Shown here: piece after piece, positions 12,720 to 57,146 of the stretch
How the letters are laid out: every line of letters begins with the position of its first letter
Position numbering within the stretch: position 1 is the first letter of the stretch
DNA from: Omphiscola glabra
Taxonomy: Eukaryota > Mollusca > Gastropoda > Lymnaeidae
NCBI GenBank assembly: GCA_964017045.1
Contig: OZ024811.1
Coordinates: 7,403,674 to 7,467,673, forward strand
Direction: 5' to 3'
Length of the DNA: 64,000 nucleotides
Position numbers and translations under genes: made by a program
The notes under the pieces: generated by a model
Database searches by the model: none
Told to the model about the DNA's origin: nothing
What the model saw: the letters and a program-made list of their open reading frames with translations, nothing else

Positions 12720-12945
12720 TATTGTCATGCTACATATGTATTCAGCTACATAAAGACACACGTGGTACATCTATACAAATGTAGTCAGCTACATAAAGAC
12801 ACATGTGGTCCACCTATACAAATGTAGTCATGCTACATAAAGACACACGTGGTCCACCTATACAAATGTAGTCATGCTACATTAAGACACACGTGGTACA
12901 TCTATACAAATGTAGTCATGCTACATAAAGTCACACGCTGAGTGA
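12720..12945. repeat. About 44-bp minisatellite
   Basis: Five copies containing GTAGTCATGCTACATAAAGA, CACACGTGGT and ACATCTATACAAAT. It ends about 50 bases before the first recognised guanylate cyclase exon. Confidence 0.88.
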
Positions 12946-12999
12946 CATTGACCCAGGTACAGTACGGTATTAAATGTGCCCCACCGTTCCCCTCCCCAG

Positions 13000-29546
<16,547 letters not shown>

Positions 29547-29927
29547 CACTGACAATTTTAGTGGTACAGTGGTAGTTACACTGTCTGGTGAGTTGGAAAA
29601 AAATCAACAACTTTCTTTGACTTGAGCTCAGTGCATCCAGATGATACTTGAAGGAGCTGCTTTGAAAAGTTTATCCAATGAGGATGTTGTTTTTTTACTT
29701 GATTCTTATGGATAGTGAACTTTCTAAAATTAGGAAGCTGAAAGATTTTCATAACAAATAGATGTTTAGCCTTTAACTTTAATGCCTGTGTGTACATGAA
29801 TTATTGAGCATGGAGCGATTCATACAAATGAATTTTTCTGAACTAGAAGATTATCTTTTCTTAAATTAATGGGGATTATTTGATTCGTATATTCAAAAAA
29901 TATACTTTCTAATTCTCAAAATAGCAA

Positions 29928-29933
29928 AATAAA
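29928..29933 (+). terminator. Candidate polyadenylation signal of the guanylate cyclase
   Basis: The first clear AATAAA downstream of the stop, about 380 bases after it. The region is very AT-rich and such hexamers arise by chance, so the real 3' end may be elsewhere. Confidence 0.25.
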
Positions 29934-30613
29934 TTTTAAAATCTATTAAAATTAATGATATATAACTTGCCAGGATTTATTGTTTTACATGGGTACATTG
30001 CTACTGACATCAACATAACATTAAATGTTCACCAAGATTAAATGTATATTTGATGTACATAAGAAAGCTGGCATTGTGATTTGCAGCACTTGAATTTTTC
30101 TTTGGAAAAGTTTTGAAATGTGATATCTGAAATAATGTTTTGTATGATCTTTATTTATCAAATACTAATTAGTTTTAGTTTTTTTTCAAACTGGTTTTGG
30201 TGGGTAAATGTGTATCTTATCAAGTATTCTTCTTGAAAAATCCCAGACTAAAACAGATGCATTGTCATCTTATTATTGGACATATAGAACACAGGTGACT
30301 GTGCTGGAGAAAGAATTTTGCATGTTCACTTGCAATCTGATATTGTTTAGTCTTAACCAGTTAGTGATCAGGTTTTTTGAAGTGACTTGGTAGAACATTC
30401 AACAGGCTGGCTTACACCAGGTGCTAATATCATTCATGTCCTTACACTAAGATGTCAAGATTTTATCAATAATATTCTCATTGGGCAGTACAATTTTTTC
30501 TGGTCACCAAATGGCTTGAGTTTTGCTTAGTTTTTTTTTTTTAATAGGTGCACTTTACCCGCATTCCTGATATTGCAATTTTAGGTTTCTCAGAAAAATC
30601 TGGCTGCGGTGAT

Positions 30614-31829
30614 TTAACCTTCCGGCGGGCGCGTCTTAACAGATTGATACAAGCCAACCTTTTTTGTTTTGCACACATTAATGACAGATGACAGCGAGCT
30701 CTGCTAATCAGTAGTTGAATGTTTTCCTTTCCTTTATAGACCAAGACTGTTTAGTGTGTACAAAACGCTTTCAGGGTGCACATTTTGGCTGCTTTGTTCA
30801 TAATGATGCACCATGCCTTTGCACTTTACTTAAGTTTGACAGTTGTATTATTTTCTTGCTCTGGTAAGTTATTTTATTCTTATATTTATATATATTTTAT
30901 ATATTGTGCTTTTAAATAGTAAATGTCAAATTAATACATTGCAACAAAATGAGATAGTTATTCTGATCGTCATTATATTTCAGGTTACTTCTGCTTTCTA
31001 ACATGGAGGGTGGGAAAAAAAGTTTGATCTTACAAATCTCAAGGATATAGAGGAAATTGAAAGAATACCTTTTCAAGATTTTGAAGATGAAGAGGGTGAC
31101 AGAGAGCTAAGATGCAGTTGAACTTCGTAAGAAAGATCAGAGGAAACCTAGGATGATAGTGATGATGCAGAAGTTACTATAGCAACGATCCTTTTTATTG
31201 GAAAAGACAGAAAAACAAAATGGAATAAGAATGAACCTTCAAACAGAGTGAGTTTGAGAAGTAGTAATTTCATCAAAAACTTTCATTATAGTATAGGCCC
31301 TGCAAAACTGGCACAAACTCATCTTGATTTTGCCTTTTCAGTAATGATATTTTGCACTATACATTGAAAGCATCAAGACACAAAATTTCAGGCCAATCGT
31401 ACTGCTTAAAGAGAAATGTATATCGTTGGCCAAAATTTTTGCATAATCAACAAGACAGATATCAAGACCACATTATTCATTTTGGAAATTATCAAAATAT
31501 TGTTAGAAGAAAAGTGTTTTAAAGAAATTATCCAATGAATTAGTGCTGTCTCAAAGAAGTAGAAAATCAATTTGTAGACTTAAATTTGATGTTCTTGTAA
31601 TGTCTTATTACATGACAAATAAAATATTAATTTTAACTATACACGTGTTGTTGTTTTTTTCAAAATGCTTTTCGATGTTATATTGTTTGTTGATTGATTT
31701 ATTTAAAAAAATTATTGTACATTATTCAAATAAAATCAACTTATTTAACCAGTCACACATTAGTGATATCAATTAGATACACTACACCCGGCCTCGTTGC
31801 GAAAAAAAATGCGCCCGCCAGAAGGTTAA
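30614..31829 (+). mobile_element. Degenerate piggyBac element with TTAA flanks
   Basis: TTAACCTTCCGGCGGGCGC at the left and the reverse complement of the right end, TTAACCTTCTGGCGGGCGC, match at 18 of 19 positions, with TTAA at both borders (30614-30617 and 31826-31829). Inside, near 31190-31330, broken frames read IGKDRKTKWNKNEPSNRVSL and SSNFIKN..IGPAKLAQT, resembling the N-terminal part of piggyBac transposases (SHNIIRxxPGPxGPAK). The catalytic region is missing, so the copy is inactive. Confidence 0.85.
31004..31375 (+). pseudogene. piggyBac transposase N-terminal remnant
   Basis: Frame-broken coding debris inside the TTAA element: an acidic stretch (LKDIEEIERIPFQDFEDEEG) followed after stops and shifts by GKDRKTKW, NRVSLRSSNFIKN and GPAKLAQTHLDFAFS. 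This order fits the N-terminal region of piggyBac family transposases. Everything C-terminal of it, including the catalytic Asp residues, is absent. Confidence 0.7.
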
Positions 31830-33460
31830 GATAAGTATAAATAAATATTATTATGATGCCAGGTAGTTGTGGAATACATTGCTATGTCATCACTGTAGAA
31901 CTAGAATAATTTTTTCGCCAATAAATAGTACTGTTTATATCAATGGTAAAGTACCTTGCCTGCTTATTTTACAAGGTCTAGTTTAAGATGAGATCACTGA
32001 AAATCTGATCCAGAACTTCAGATTCTTTCATTTATGATTTGCCAGTTGAAACATTCCTGTCCCGGAAAGGTTTATTCTATGTTCACCATATATGAAATCT
32101 AATTTTAACATACGTTTGGAAAAGATTTTAGCTGTCAGTGAGATATAATTCACCCCCCCCCCCCCCCTTAAAAAAAACAAAGACAAGAACTCCTGGTATG
32201 TTTTAATATTTTAAATAGAAATTAATTTAATGTTTTTGCAGTAAAAGCTGATTTAAGCTAACTTTTCTGCCATCGTCTGTGATAGGTGCCTGCGCAGGGT
32301 AGGCACAAGTCTCATTTTATCTCTCCTAGTCTAGCTGTTTTTATTACAAGGTGATCTGTCCATATCCATCAACCGTGACACTGAAATCCAGCTTTATTAT
32401 TTATTAATGAATTCATGATTGTTGTGGTATATATTTTTCAGTTAGTATATAACTATTTTTGTGGGTTTTTTGTGATATTATATTATACTTTTAAAACCAA
32501 AATTTTTACTCACAAAATATAGGATTCTGTTGTATGAATAGTGGTGATCTCTGTCAATGTGTTTGTTTCATGTCACTAAGAATATATGTAAGAAGGTGCC
32601 TTGTTTTGTTGTTTTTTTTGGTCTGACTGTAAGTCCAGAGTATAAGGCAAAGTGCTGTAAATTGTAAAAAATGAACCAAAAAATACATGAATATTTTTTC
32701 TAACAAACTGCTTGCAGGCAGATTTGCTTACACTTTAATTTCTATTAGTAACGGTAAAAAACGGTAAATCTTATCAATTTTAGCAAATAGCAATTAAATA
32801 CTGTCTTATTTTTAATAATTCATCACCAGAATTTTAATTCTTGATTAAATAGCTCGATAAACCAGTGACGTGACAGATGGGATCTTTCTCAACAATTTTT
32901 CCTCTTTTGGAATATCAGCTCCATTTTATTGACTTAAGATTGACGAAATAACTTGCAAATATGAAGATGTGTTGTTTTCACTGTGAGCACACTTTTTTTA
33001 TTTTCATTTGTAATAAATATATTCTTTTACTGGGGTATTGCACAACTTCTTAAAAATTTACTAGTAGGCATCAGCCTATATTTCATGTCAAATTTTGCCA
33101 CTTTATATTACTGTATATAGACCCTTGGCACATTAACTTATCTGATTTTTTTTTGTTGCATAAGCTAAATGTCAAAACAAATGTGGGCAAAATTCATCAC
33201 CTTTATTGAATGTACTTCAACATGTGTTTTTCCTTAAATTTGATATTTTCTATGTTCTACAGTTAACGATTTCATTTCTTAAAATCTCATACCACGCCAT
33301 ATCATACAACAGTTTGCATGTGTGTGAATGTAGTAACTAGAAAGTGAACAGAGTAAAAATTCTCCAAATCTTTAATTTTCCTCCCATTCTTTTGTGTACT
33401 GCACTTTTTGCAGTTTGCGTTATAAGTGAATTACCATCAAATGTGCACTTTGAAAAACCA

Positions 33461-33688
33461 ATTGAAGACCTTAGTGCTATAAGTACTTAAGTCACAAAAT
33501 ACACATTTTGAGATAATCACGTTCAAATATTCTTTTTGTCTATAACATGTGAACATTTGCATATTTTGTGTTGTTTAATTAAGGACTTTGGCACAAGTTG
33601 AAATTTCTGCAGTACACTTGGCTAAACCCGATTAGATTGATTTTGACAAAAATGTGACATAAGTAGTTTTAGCACTAGGGTCTTCAAT
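33461..33688. mobile_element. MITE family 1, copy A
   Basis: About 230 bp with TIRs ATTGAAGACCTTAGTGCTAT and AGCACTAGGGTCTTCAAT. It is homologous over its length, in inverse orientation, to the sequences at 47085 and 60039. No coding capacity. Confidence 0.85.
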
Positions 33689-35945
33689 TTTATTGAAGCA
33701 ACTTTTCAAAACAGCAAAAAACAAATCGTTTTTTTCACACAATTGACAATTTGATATAAAAAAAGGGTTTTCTATTTTTTTTCTTTGGTATTGTCTTATT
33801 ATTTTTCCTTAGATGTCCTCTCTAAACAATGTTAAAAAGAAAATACAAATATAAAGAATAAAAATTATTGATTCTAAAATTTCAATGTCTTTTTCTGGTG
33901 TGAGGAAACACATAAACACAATTAACCCAACAAGCTATGTTTTATAAGCTAATTATAATTCATTTTTCATACAGAACAATGTAAAAATTTAGGTCAAAGT
34001 TGTAAAAAAAAATACATGCATAAAATACATTTAACTTAACCCAACATAATCATAGCAACAAAGAATTTATTTTAAAATGACAGAATCTGTGCTGAATTCA
34101 CTAACAGTACAGTAATGTTCAGACATAGACACTGACCACTATTGGAAGTCATTTAAATAACACTCAACAAAACTGTTAACATTTTTAATAATATTGTAAA
34201 TAAATATTTCAAAAACAAGTTTCCACCAAAATAGTAAATGGCAGCACAAACTAAACAAATGACTCCTCAATTTGCCTGAAAAACTTTTGTTAAAAAATAT
34301 TTTTTTTTCTCAAAATATTAAAATTCATTTGACATTTTTACTATCATACTGCTGTTCAATTGAAATGGATGTGAAGAATTTTAGAAACGGTTCAAACTCG
34401 AAGGAAAACTGGCTCAATTAACTTTGCTCTCTTGCTAAATAAACAACAATGATAAAACTGGCAGTGAAGAGAGTCCATAGTCAAGATATATACAGCAGGC
34501 TTGCTATAAGCTTTAAATGGTAAAGAGAAAACATGACAATTCTAGTATTGTAGAATAAAGCTGTTGTTTATCACAGCACTATCTTATAACACTGTGCCTC
34601 TTCATTCCCACAAACTTTGATAAGACAGTTTCCTGTAATCTCTTGTATAATAAGATTTCCATGGCCTTGTGTATTCACAAAACATTGGTAAAAATACAGA
34701 TAACAAGGGTAAAAATGATGGATACAGTAAGTTAAGGAAGTAACAGGTTTTGGGAAGAAAAAAAATGATGGATAGGAAAAATTTAGGAGAAAAACTAAGA
34801 CTAAGAGTAAAAAAAATAAGAAGTGTACAATGTAATGATTATCAAGGAGGTATGATTAATGTGAGGCAAGACATCCTCAAATACTGTAAACTGGAAGCTT
34901 TTAAGAGTGTCGCATAAAAAAACAACTGTCACTAGCATACACAACTGTCATTTTCTTACAGAACTGTCACTAGCATAAAAAACTGTCATGATCACACTCA
35001 AATGAGGGTTTGCATCAATTTCACAGAGAGAGTCATAGTAAAAAAGATGTCTATATTTTTTATAAGAAATTTAAGTCCAGATGCTACAGTTATGCACACC
35101 ACAGAAGAATCAGATTCTAGTATATTGAGTATATTTCAGGTTAAGCATTCAAACCTTTAATCAATCGTGTGTAATTTCTTTTTGTAGAAATATCTAAAAA
35201 CTTATTTTTAACTAATCTATGGATGTTGTAAACCAAAGAAATTGTTTATTTCACTATAGTTAATTTCAAACTTTCCATCAAAGGATAAACAATTTTGAAA
35301 GCATCAAAAACAAACCAACATTGAAAATGGAAGGTTTCCCTAAAGGCTGAATGGTTTTATGTGAACTTACTAAAAGTTACACAATTTGTATCGAAAACGG
35401 GGGAAATCACATTGAAGATGTGAAACAAATAGATTAATTGTAGACAAATTTATTGAACTATCCATTTGGTCCATGTTTACAGACCGTAGAGACACCCTGT
35501 ATTGTCAGGTAAACTTTTGACTGCAGCATGTGTCTTTAATGTTTTATTCAGGCAGTGATGTTTCTAAAGTGTTTTTGATCTGTTCAAGTACCAGTCAGAT
35601 TACGAAAATATCATCAAACCAAGAGAACAAATAACTATTTACTTGCTAAAAGGAAGGGGAAAACCTAACAAAAGGAAGACACAAAAAAGGAATGAAAATG
35701 TTAAATGTCCATTATTTAAATGAAAATAGTTCACAGAAATCATAGTGAGTAAGGCAGTGATGCTGAGCCACAAAAATATGTTATCACTTGTTTAGGGTGA
35801 ACTGTATGACAATGGCCTGTATGAGAATGAACAATATGAGGATGAACTGTACAAACAAGGATGAATTATGTGAAGATGAACTGTATGAGAACGAAGTGTA
35901 TGAGAACAAACTCTATGGTTGATGTGTGAAATGAATCCTCTAAGC

Positions 35946-36240
35946 CAGTGTTTCCCAAATGCTGGGTCACAACACAGTACCGGGCCACAAAAGTAAAATT
36001 ACCAGGTCGCCGAAAGAATAAAAAAAAGTCTAGGTTAGATTATCCTGACGTACTCAATAAATTTTTGGTAAGTTTGATTTCTTGATAGTTTTGTATGAGT
36101 AAATGCTTTATTTCAATATAAGAAAACTGTGCGAACATTCATATCTGTTATATATTACTATTTGCCAGTATAGGCGATACAAATGTTAATGGAGAATTAT
36201 AAAAATAACCGGGTCACGAAAACAAAAGTTTGGGAAACGC
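35946..36240. mobile_element. Candidate hAT MITE
   Basis: The left end CAGTGTTTCCCAAATGCTGG and right end AAAAGTTTGGGAAACGC resemble hAT TIRs (CAGTGxTTCCCAAAC). Subterminal CCGGGTCAC/GGGTCAC repeats. The right end lacks the final CTG and no TSD is clear. Confidence 0.6.
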
Positions 36241-38709
36241 CATGGCACTTGTATTGTGCATAACTCACACATCAAAGCATGTGCCACGTGAATTGACATT
36301 GGCTAAGGGAACACATGCAACTGTTGTACATGAGTCACTATTATTTTTTACTGTTGCTTTAGTTAAATGAGGCATTTATCAGATAGTGGATATGTCAACA
36401 AAGGAAATAGATCATCACATGACAATCATGAAAGAGATTTATATCAATATTATTACAACCAACAAACAGTTCTATCCAACATTAAAACACCTCAATACAC
36501 TAAGACATGCACACAGATTTAAATATCAAAACATCTCAGTGTACTAATTGATCAAACAGTATTAAAGAAAACATGACCATCCAATAGCAAACATCTGATC
36601 ATACTAAAAAACATTTAGTATATAATAAACAGCAAACATCTCAGTACAGCTAGTATCTCCATACATCTAACAGATTGGCTGATTTAATCAAGTCAATATT
36701 TTTAGTCAAACATCAAAAGTCCAGTTTAATTATGATATACCTTCGACCAATTGTGATATTTCTCCCAGAATCTTGTAGTACTGAGACAGACAAGTAATGC
36801 CAGGAATGCATAATTAATGAGACCAAATCTTCTTAAGCAGACATCCAATGTCAAAAATTGTTTTTATTTCAGCTAGAAAATTTTAAATCTCATTTCATTC
36901 CCGTCTTTCAATAATCAAATCTAGATATCACTTTTGAACAAATTTGACCAACTGCTGACCAGCAAACAATATCTTTGCCAGGTTTTTATAACTTAATGTT
37001 GCCATCAGTTATTCTTGCTTATGACTTTATGTAAGAAACATATAATAAACTACATCAATAAATACATCAATAAATTTTACCAATTGTGACAATGAAGTTC
37101 AGTTTTAGCAAGTCATTCAACATTCCATATCTTCTACTGAAGTCTCTCAGATACTTGGACATGATTTCCTCTGACACACTCTCTGATGTGAAATATGAGT
37201 GGCTTGCTGCCGTCATTAATGTGTGAAACTTCAACATGGAAAACTATAGATGTGAGATGACCAATTGTTCTGTGTTCTATGAATTAGAGTTTATGATGAT
37301 AGAGGTCAGGTTCGTTCTACCCTAAATAACATTTGTATCAACATTAGTGCTGCAAAGTTGGTTACATTACAAAACTAACTCATAAGATCAGGTCTATGCT
37401 GACCAATGATATAACCCATAAAGTCAGCAATAGAATGACCGCCAACATTACTCATAAGGTCACACAATAATCATGAATAAAACATATTTAAATAAAGCTG
37501 TTGACATTCAAAAGAGCTTTTTTTTCAACTTTAAAATTCTAAGATTCTAAAATTCAAATTTCTCTATGGATTACAAACATTTACCCGAAAGATTTCCTAA
37601 GTCCATATTTTACATAGCAAACTTTTTATATAAATTTTATAGGACATTATTTATGCTTAATTTAATTTTTATTAAAGTAATTCCACATTAAAAAAAAAAA
37701 TTCCAAACCAGATGAAAAAAGTGCTCCCACAAGAAGATATTTCATGCCAGCGGCTGCTTGATAGGTTCTCCATAAAGAATACACTACAACATAAACTGTT
37801 GTAAAAATTGTTAAAATAGACAACAGATGTAAGGTTACAGAAATGACATGTAAGGTTACAGAAATGACACGCAATGTCACACTCTACTGCCCCTGTATGA
37901 TTAGTGTGTCACTGCATGATTAATGTTGTACAGAACATGAGTTGTGCTGTAAAGACATGGATCATATCTTTTATATAATGCCATCAAATCAGGACATTGA
38001 GTTATTATTATCAATAATTGGCTTCTACAAGGTTTCCAATATAATTCATTGAATTTTTCCTCAACTTTTGGATCTAACATAGAAAATCATGGATCTGTGC
38101 AAGAGAGATGTTTGAGGACAGAACCTGATATCTGATCATGACTGCACACAGCCAGAGATCTGACTTAATATAATAATAAAGGAATAGGTTACAAAGAGCT
38201 TGAGGGAAGACAGATTCGAATGTAACAGAAGTTTAAGAACTATATGTTAGCATTGTATGTTAGTGTAACAGAGGCTCAAGTACTGTAACTTAAGTATGAC
38301 ATGCTCCCGTAAAAAATTCAATGAATACAAGATGCAGGCAATATTTATTTTAAACCATTAAATAGTTGAGTGGACAGAAGCAAGGTCTTTGGTCTAATGC
38401 ATGCCAACTTGTTGAGTTTTAACATTGAAATGGGGTGAGGGACAACTGGCTTGTTGTGATGAGGCGGAAGCTGGTCACTTGTTAAAAATGTGATTCTGGA
38501 ATCTTAGAGTTGAGTCAAAAATTAAATCTGAATGCTGAATTAAGTACAGAAATAATGTCATGGGAACACGTCATATCAATGAACACGTCATAGTCATAGG
38601 AACATGTTATGTTAGAATCATAGAAAAATATGTATAGAAAGGCAACAAACAGAAGAACTTTTGACCATCCAATCAGCACAGCAGACTGAGTAATCCTTGG
38701 ATTGATATT

Positions 38710-38816
38710 TACCACACAACTGTTGGTGCAAATGCTGGGCCACACATGTACAATTGTGTGTGCAAATGCTGGGCCACACATGTACAATTGTGTGTGTAAA
38801 TGCTGGGCAACACATG
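38710..38816. repeat. 34-bp tandem repeat, three copies
   Basis: Copies of TGCAAATGCTGGGCCACACA followed by TGTACAATTGTGTG. Confidence 0.88.
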
Positions 38817-38879
38817 TACACGTTATTGAAAAACAGCTGGAAAATCTGAGATTTGTTGAATAACATTAGAAGTTGAACT

Positions 38880-39085
38880 AACCAATTAACACCTAGTTCC
38901 AGTCAACACAGCAAATCACTTGAGACGGTCTGTAGAAAATTAAACTAGCCTAAAGAATCCAATAATCTGTGCTGAGAGAGTTGTTGAATTAACAAGTAGT
39001 TGAACTAACAAAGTATTTGGCTCCAGTCAATAAAGCAAGTCAAATGAAATGGTCTGTAGAAAATTAAACTAACCTAATGAATCCA
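38880..39085. repeat. About 118-bp direct duplication
   Basis: Two diverged copies sharing TCCAGTCAA, GGTCTGTAGAAAATTAAACT and AATCCAATAAT, just downstream of the SMAD4 stop (within its likely 3' UTR). Confidence 0.75.
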
Positions 39086-39267
39086 ATAATATGTTTTCTG
39101 ATGTTATTGACCAATGAAATGGCTATTTTAAAAGTCAAGATCTGCAAGACGCCTGGATGACCATGTGCGGTATCCATCTTTCAGACTTGTGATCACGTTG
39201 CTAAAATATTCAAGACAAATCCCGAGGTCTGCCCGAGAAAATTCTGGTACTTTTGGGGGTACAAGAT

Positions 39268-54479
<15,212 letters not shown>

Positions 54480-54506
54480 TGTTTTACAATGTTTAAAGTA
54501 AGCCTA

Positions 54507-54551
54507 CTACCTGGATATTTCATCAAACATGACTGATAGTGAGATATGCAT
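54507..54551 (-). CDS. Upstream ORF in SMAD4 5' UTR
   Basis: ATG CAT ATC begins at the first base after the splice acceptor and gives MHISLSVMFDEISR, then TAG. It ends about 27 bases before the SMAD4 start. A second in-frame ATG lies within it. It may reduce initiation at the main start; no coding conservation can be judged from one sequence. Confidence 0.5.
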   Translation of the reverse strand: MHISLSVMFDEISR

Positions 54552-57098
54552 CTGAAACAAATAGCAATGAAACAGGGTTTTAAATTTGTCTTTTATTGTA
54601 ACTACACTAAAAACGTTTAAATCATTTAATTACAAAAATGGTCACATGTGACCAATTTTAAACTAATGGGGTGATCATGAAAGAATTGATTCCAAGTTTT
54701 GGACAGCAAAGAGTGGTTATTTGTGTTTGACATCGCCATAAAATATCTTGCTGACTCACTGATCACATAAGGATGTGCAAACTGACTGTAGGGTCACTAA
54801 ATAATGCTTAATTTAAATTCATTTCTAAACTGTCAAAGATGTTTAACATAATCCTTGTTAACAATTAGCATTCTCAATCACTATTCATTTATGAGCATTC
54901 CATGATGCTAGTGTTAGTCACATATGTTAAAATTGTAATATTTTTTTTACTTCTTGGTACATCCTTTTAAAATGTGTAAGTTTTGCATTTTAATGTTTGA
55001 GAAATTGAAAAGAAAAACTGCTGTTAAAACGTTGGCTAAGGGCTAGGCGTAAGAGTTAAAATATAGGCTAAAGTCTTAATTTTTTTATTTGGTAGGCTCA
55101 TCTATAAATTTTAAAGAACAAAGATTCATCTAAAATGCTAAGCACCTCATCATACAAATTATTTATAAAATAGGCCTAAATATAGTACTTATGAAATAGG
55201 GCCATATATTTTGAGATAACACTTCCAGGGGAGAGAGAAAGATTCCATGTGTGACGGAGGATGCAGGGAACTCCAGGAAATCGCCTCAGACGTTCGCCCT
55301 GGCCGAATATCCCGCATTTTTCAAATATTCGCCTCAGCAAATACTAGTATTACTACTGATGTGGATCCAAATATTCATTTGAAAATTAGTTTGTGATTAA
55401 CACATCCTGATTTAAATACAATGAAGATTCTAGCTTATGAAAATATTGCAAATTTACAATGAAAAATTCAATTAGGACCCATTAATCAAAGTCAAAGTTT
55501 ACACATAGCAAAAGTCAATTTATTAAAATTATTTAAAAACTCACAAAATATGAACAATTATCAAAGAGGGATATTTTTCCAAACACAACATGCCTTTCAA
55601 TATTCAAGAGGATCATTTGCTTAAAGTTCAATAACGCGTTCTCTGATATTGACAGTTAATTTAAGTTAAATAGCTTCAAATTTCCAAATTGTCAATGGGA
55701 AAAAAAACACTTTAATATCTATAACTATTGAAAACAGAAACAAATAGAAAAATGGACTTCTATAACACATTTTTGCAGATATTTTTACTAAATTATGCGG
55801 TGAGCCATTTAATTTTTATAGCCTAACTCCAGGGTGTTTAAATTTTTTAAAAATAATTTCATAACAAAATTATATAATTTATTTGATGTGATTAACCTAG
55901 TAAAAATAGTATGATTAAAAAACTTTCAGTCAATTACTGTAGCGTGTATTGATGCATTAATTCAAGCTTTATTATTGGATTAATTAATATTTTTTTTAAA
56001 CTCTTTAATAGTGTATTTATAAAGATGAGAATTTTTTTTTTTTTTTAACATAGTCCTGGTAATTTGAAAAAGAGAGTGGCAGCCCTGTATTCACTGTACC
56101 AGGTGCCTAATAAAAATATAATTAATTAAAATTCAAGGGTCACATTTTGATTTTTAAACTATCTTTCATTATACCCTAGTATTAGGCCTACTTTTTAATT
56201 TCAGTCTATTATTTTACATTTTAAAAAATGTCTAATAAACATAATACATCAGGATTAATTTTTTTTTTAAATTTGATCTTTGATGCATAAGTATGTTCAG
56301 TTACTAAGGTACTTGGAAATGTCGCTATTTTTGTATGAAATCTAATGGCACATGCCATTTTTTTTTTTTTTTTAAATTGGAAGAAATCAGGTAAGTATAA
56401 TATATAAATATATATATATATTTTATTTTTTTTTAAACTTAGCGTTGTACCATTTTAAATTGAGCTGATACATCTTTAAAATAACTCTGTCAAATTTCAA
56501 GTATCTAAGATGGCCATTACAAGGTTATTTTTGGCCAAAACGGAAAAATATTACAGAAAATAACAAAGTGTCAGAAAAAAAAATTGATACAAAATTTGAT
56601 GCATTATTATTTATAACCAGTTGATGGATAAGAAAGCTCTAGAAATTTAATGCATTAAACTTAAATTAATCAAATTCATATCCCTTCTGTCCTTTCTAAT
56701 TTAATGTCAATTGTTTGATATTATCAAAATAAAATAGATTTTTTTAAAGATTTTTTATTTACAATAGATCTTGTCCAGATAAAAAAATTGCACTGATTTA
56801 AATTATTTTTTTTTAATTTTTTTTTTTTTCACTTATATATCTCCTATTCTGAAGTGCTAAAAAGAGTTGGATGTTTTAAAGGTGGGGGTTTGAGGTAATT
56901 TTAAAATTCAGCAAAATTTGGGGGATCATCAAACTTCCCTGCCTGAAAAAATTTATTTTTGTATTTAAAAAATAATTTAATGCAAAGTAATTTTAAGACT
57001 TTTTGTTATTTTTTTAATATTTTGTAAGATATGCACATTCTGTTTAGAAAAATATGGGAAAATGTACGCAATCCACACCACTTATTTCCCACAGCCAG

Positions 57099-57146
57099 CA
57101 TCTTGGTTGCTATGAACCTTGATCACAGATCATGGCAACCAAGATG
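57099..57146. promoter_or_regulatory. Stem-loop with CCAAGATGG cores upstream of SMAD4
   Basis: The arms CATCTTGGTTGCTATGA (57099-57115) and TCATGGCAACCAAGATG (57130-57146) are complementary with one mismatch. CAAGATGG resembles the YY1 motif common near metazoan start sites. A promoter role is only a possibility. Confidence 0.35.

Larger units (their letters stand above)
1..12999. other. Repeat-rich region without recognisable exons
   Basis: No conserved coding segment was recognised on either strand. Missing 5' exons of the guanylate cyclase would be expected here or further left, so this is probably a long intron or 5' flank. It is mostly successive minisatellites, listed separately, separated by AT-rich unique sequence such as 5130-6300, 7225-8030 and 10520-11000, in which nothing further is seen. 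Confidence 0.6.
29547..39267. other. Intergenic region between convergent genes, including both 3' UTRs
   Basis: No conserved protein-coding segment other than transposon remnants. It must contain the 3' UTRs of the guanylate cyclase (left) and SMAD4 (right), but their ends cannot be fixed by eye. Contents: piggyBac-like element (30614-31829), C-run near 32153-32167, MITE copy (33461-33688), hAT-like element (35946-36240) and small duplications at 38710-39075. The rest is AT-rich unique sequence. Confidence 0.7.
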
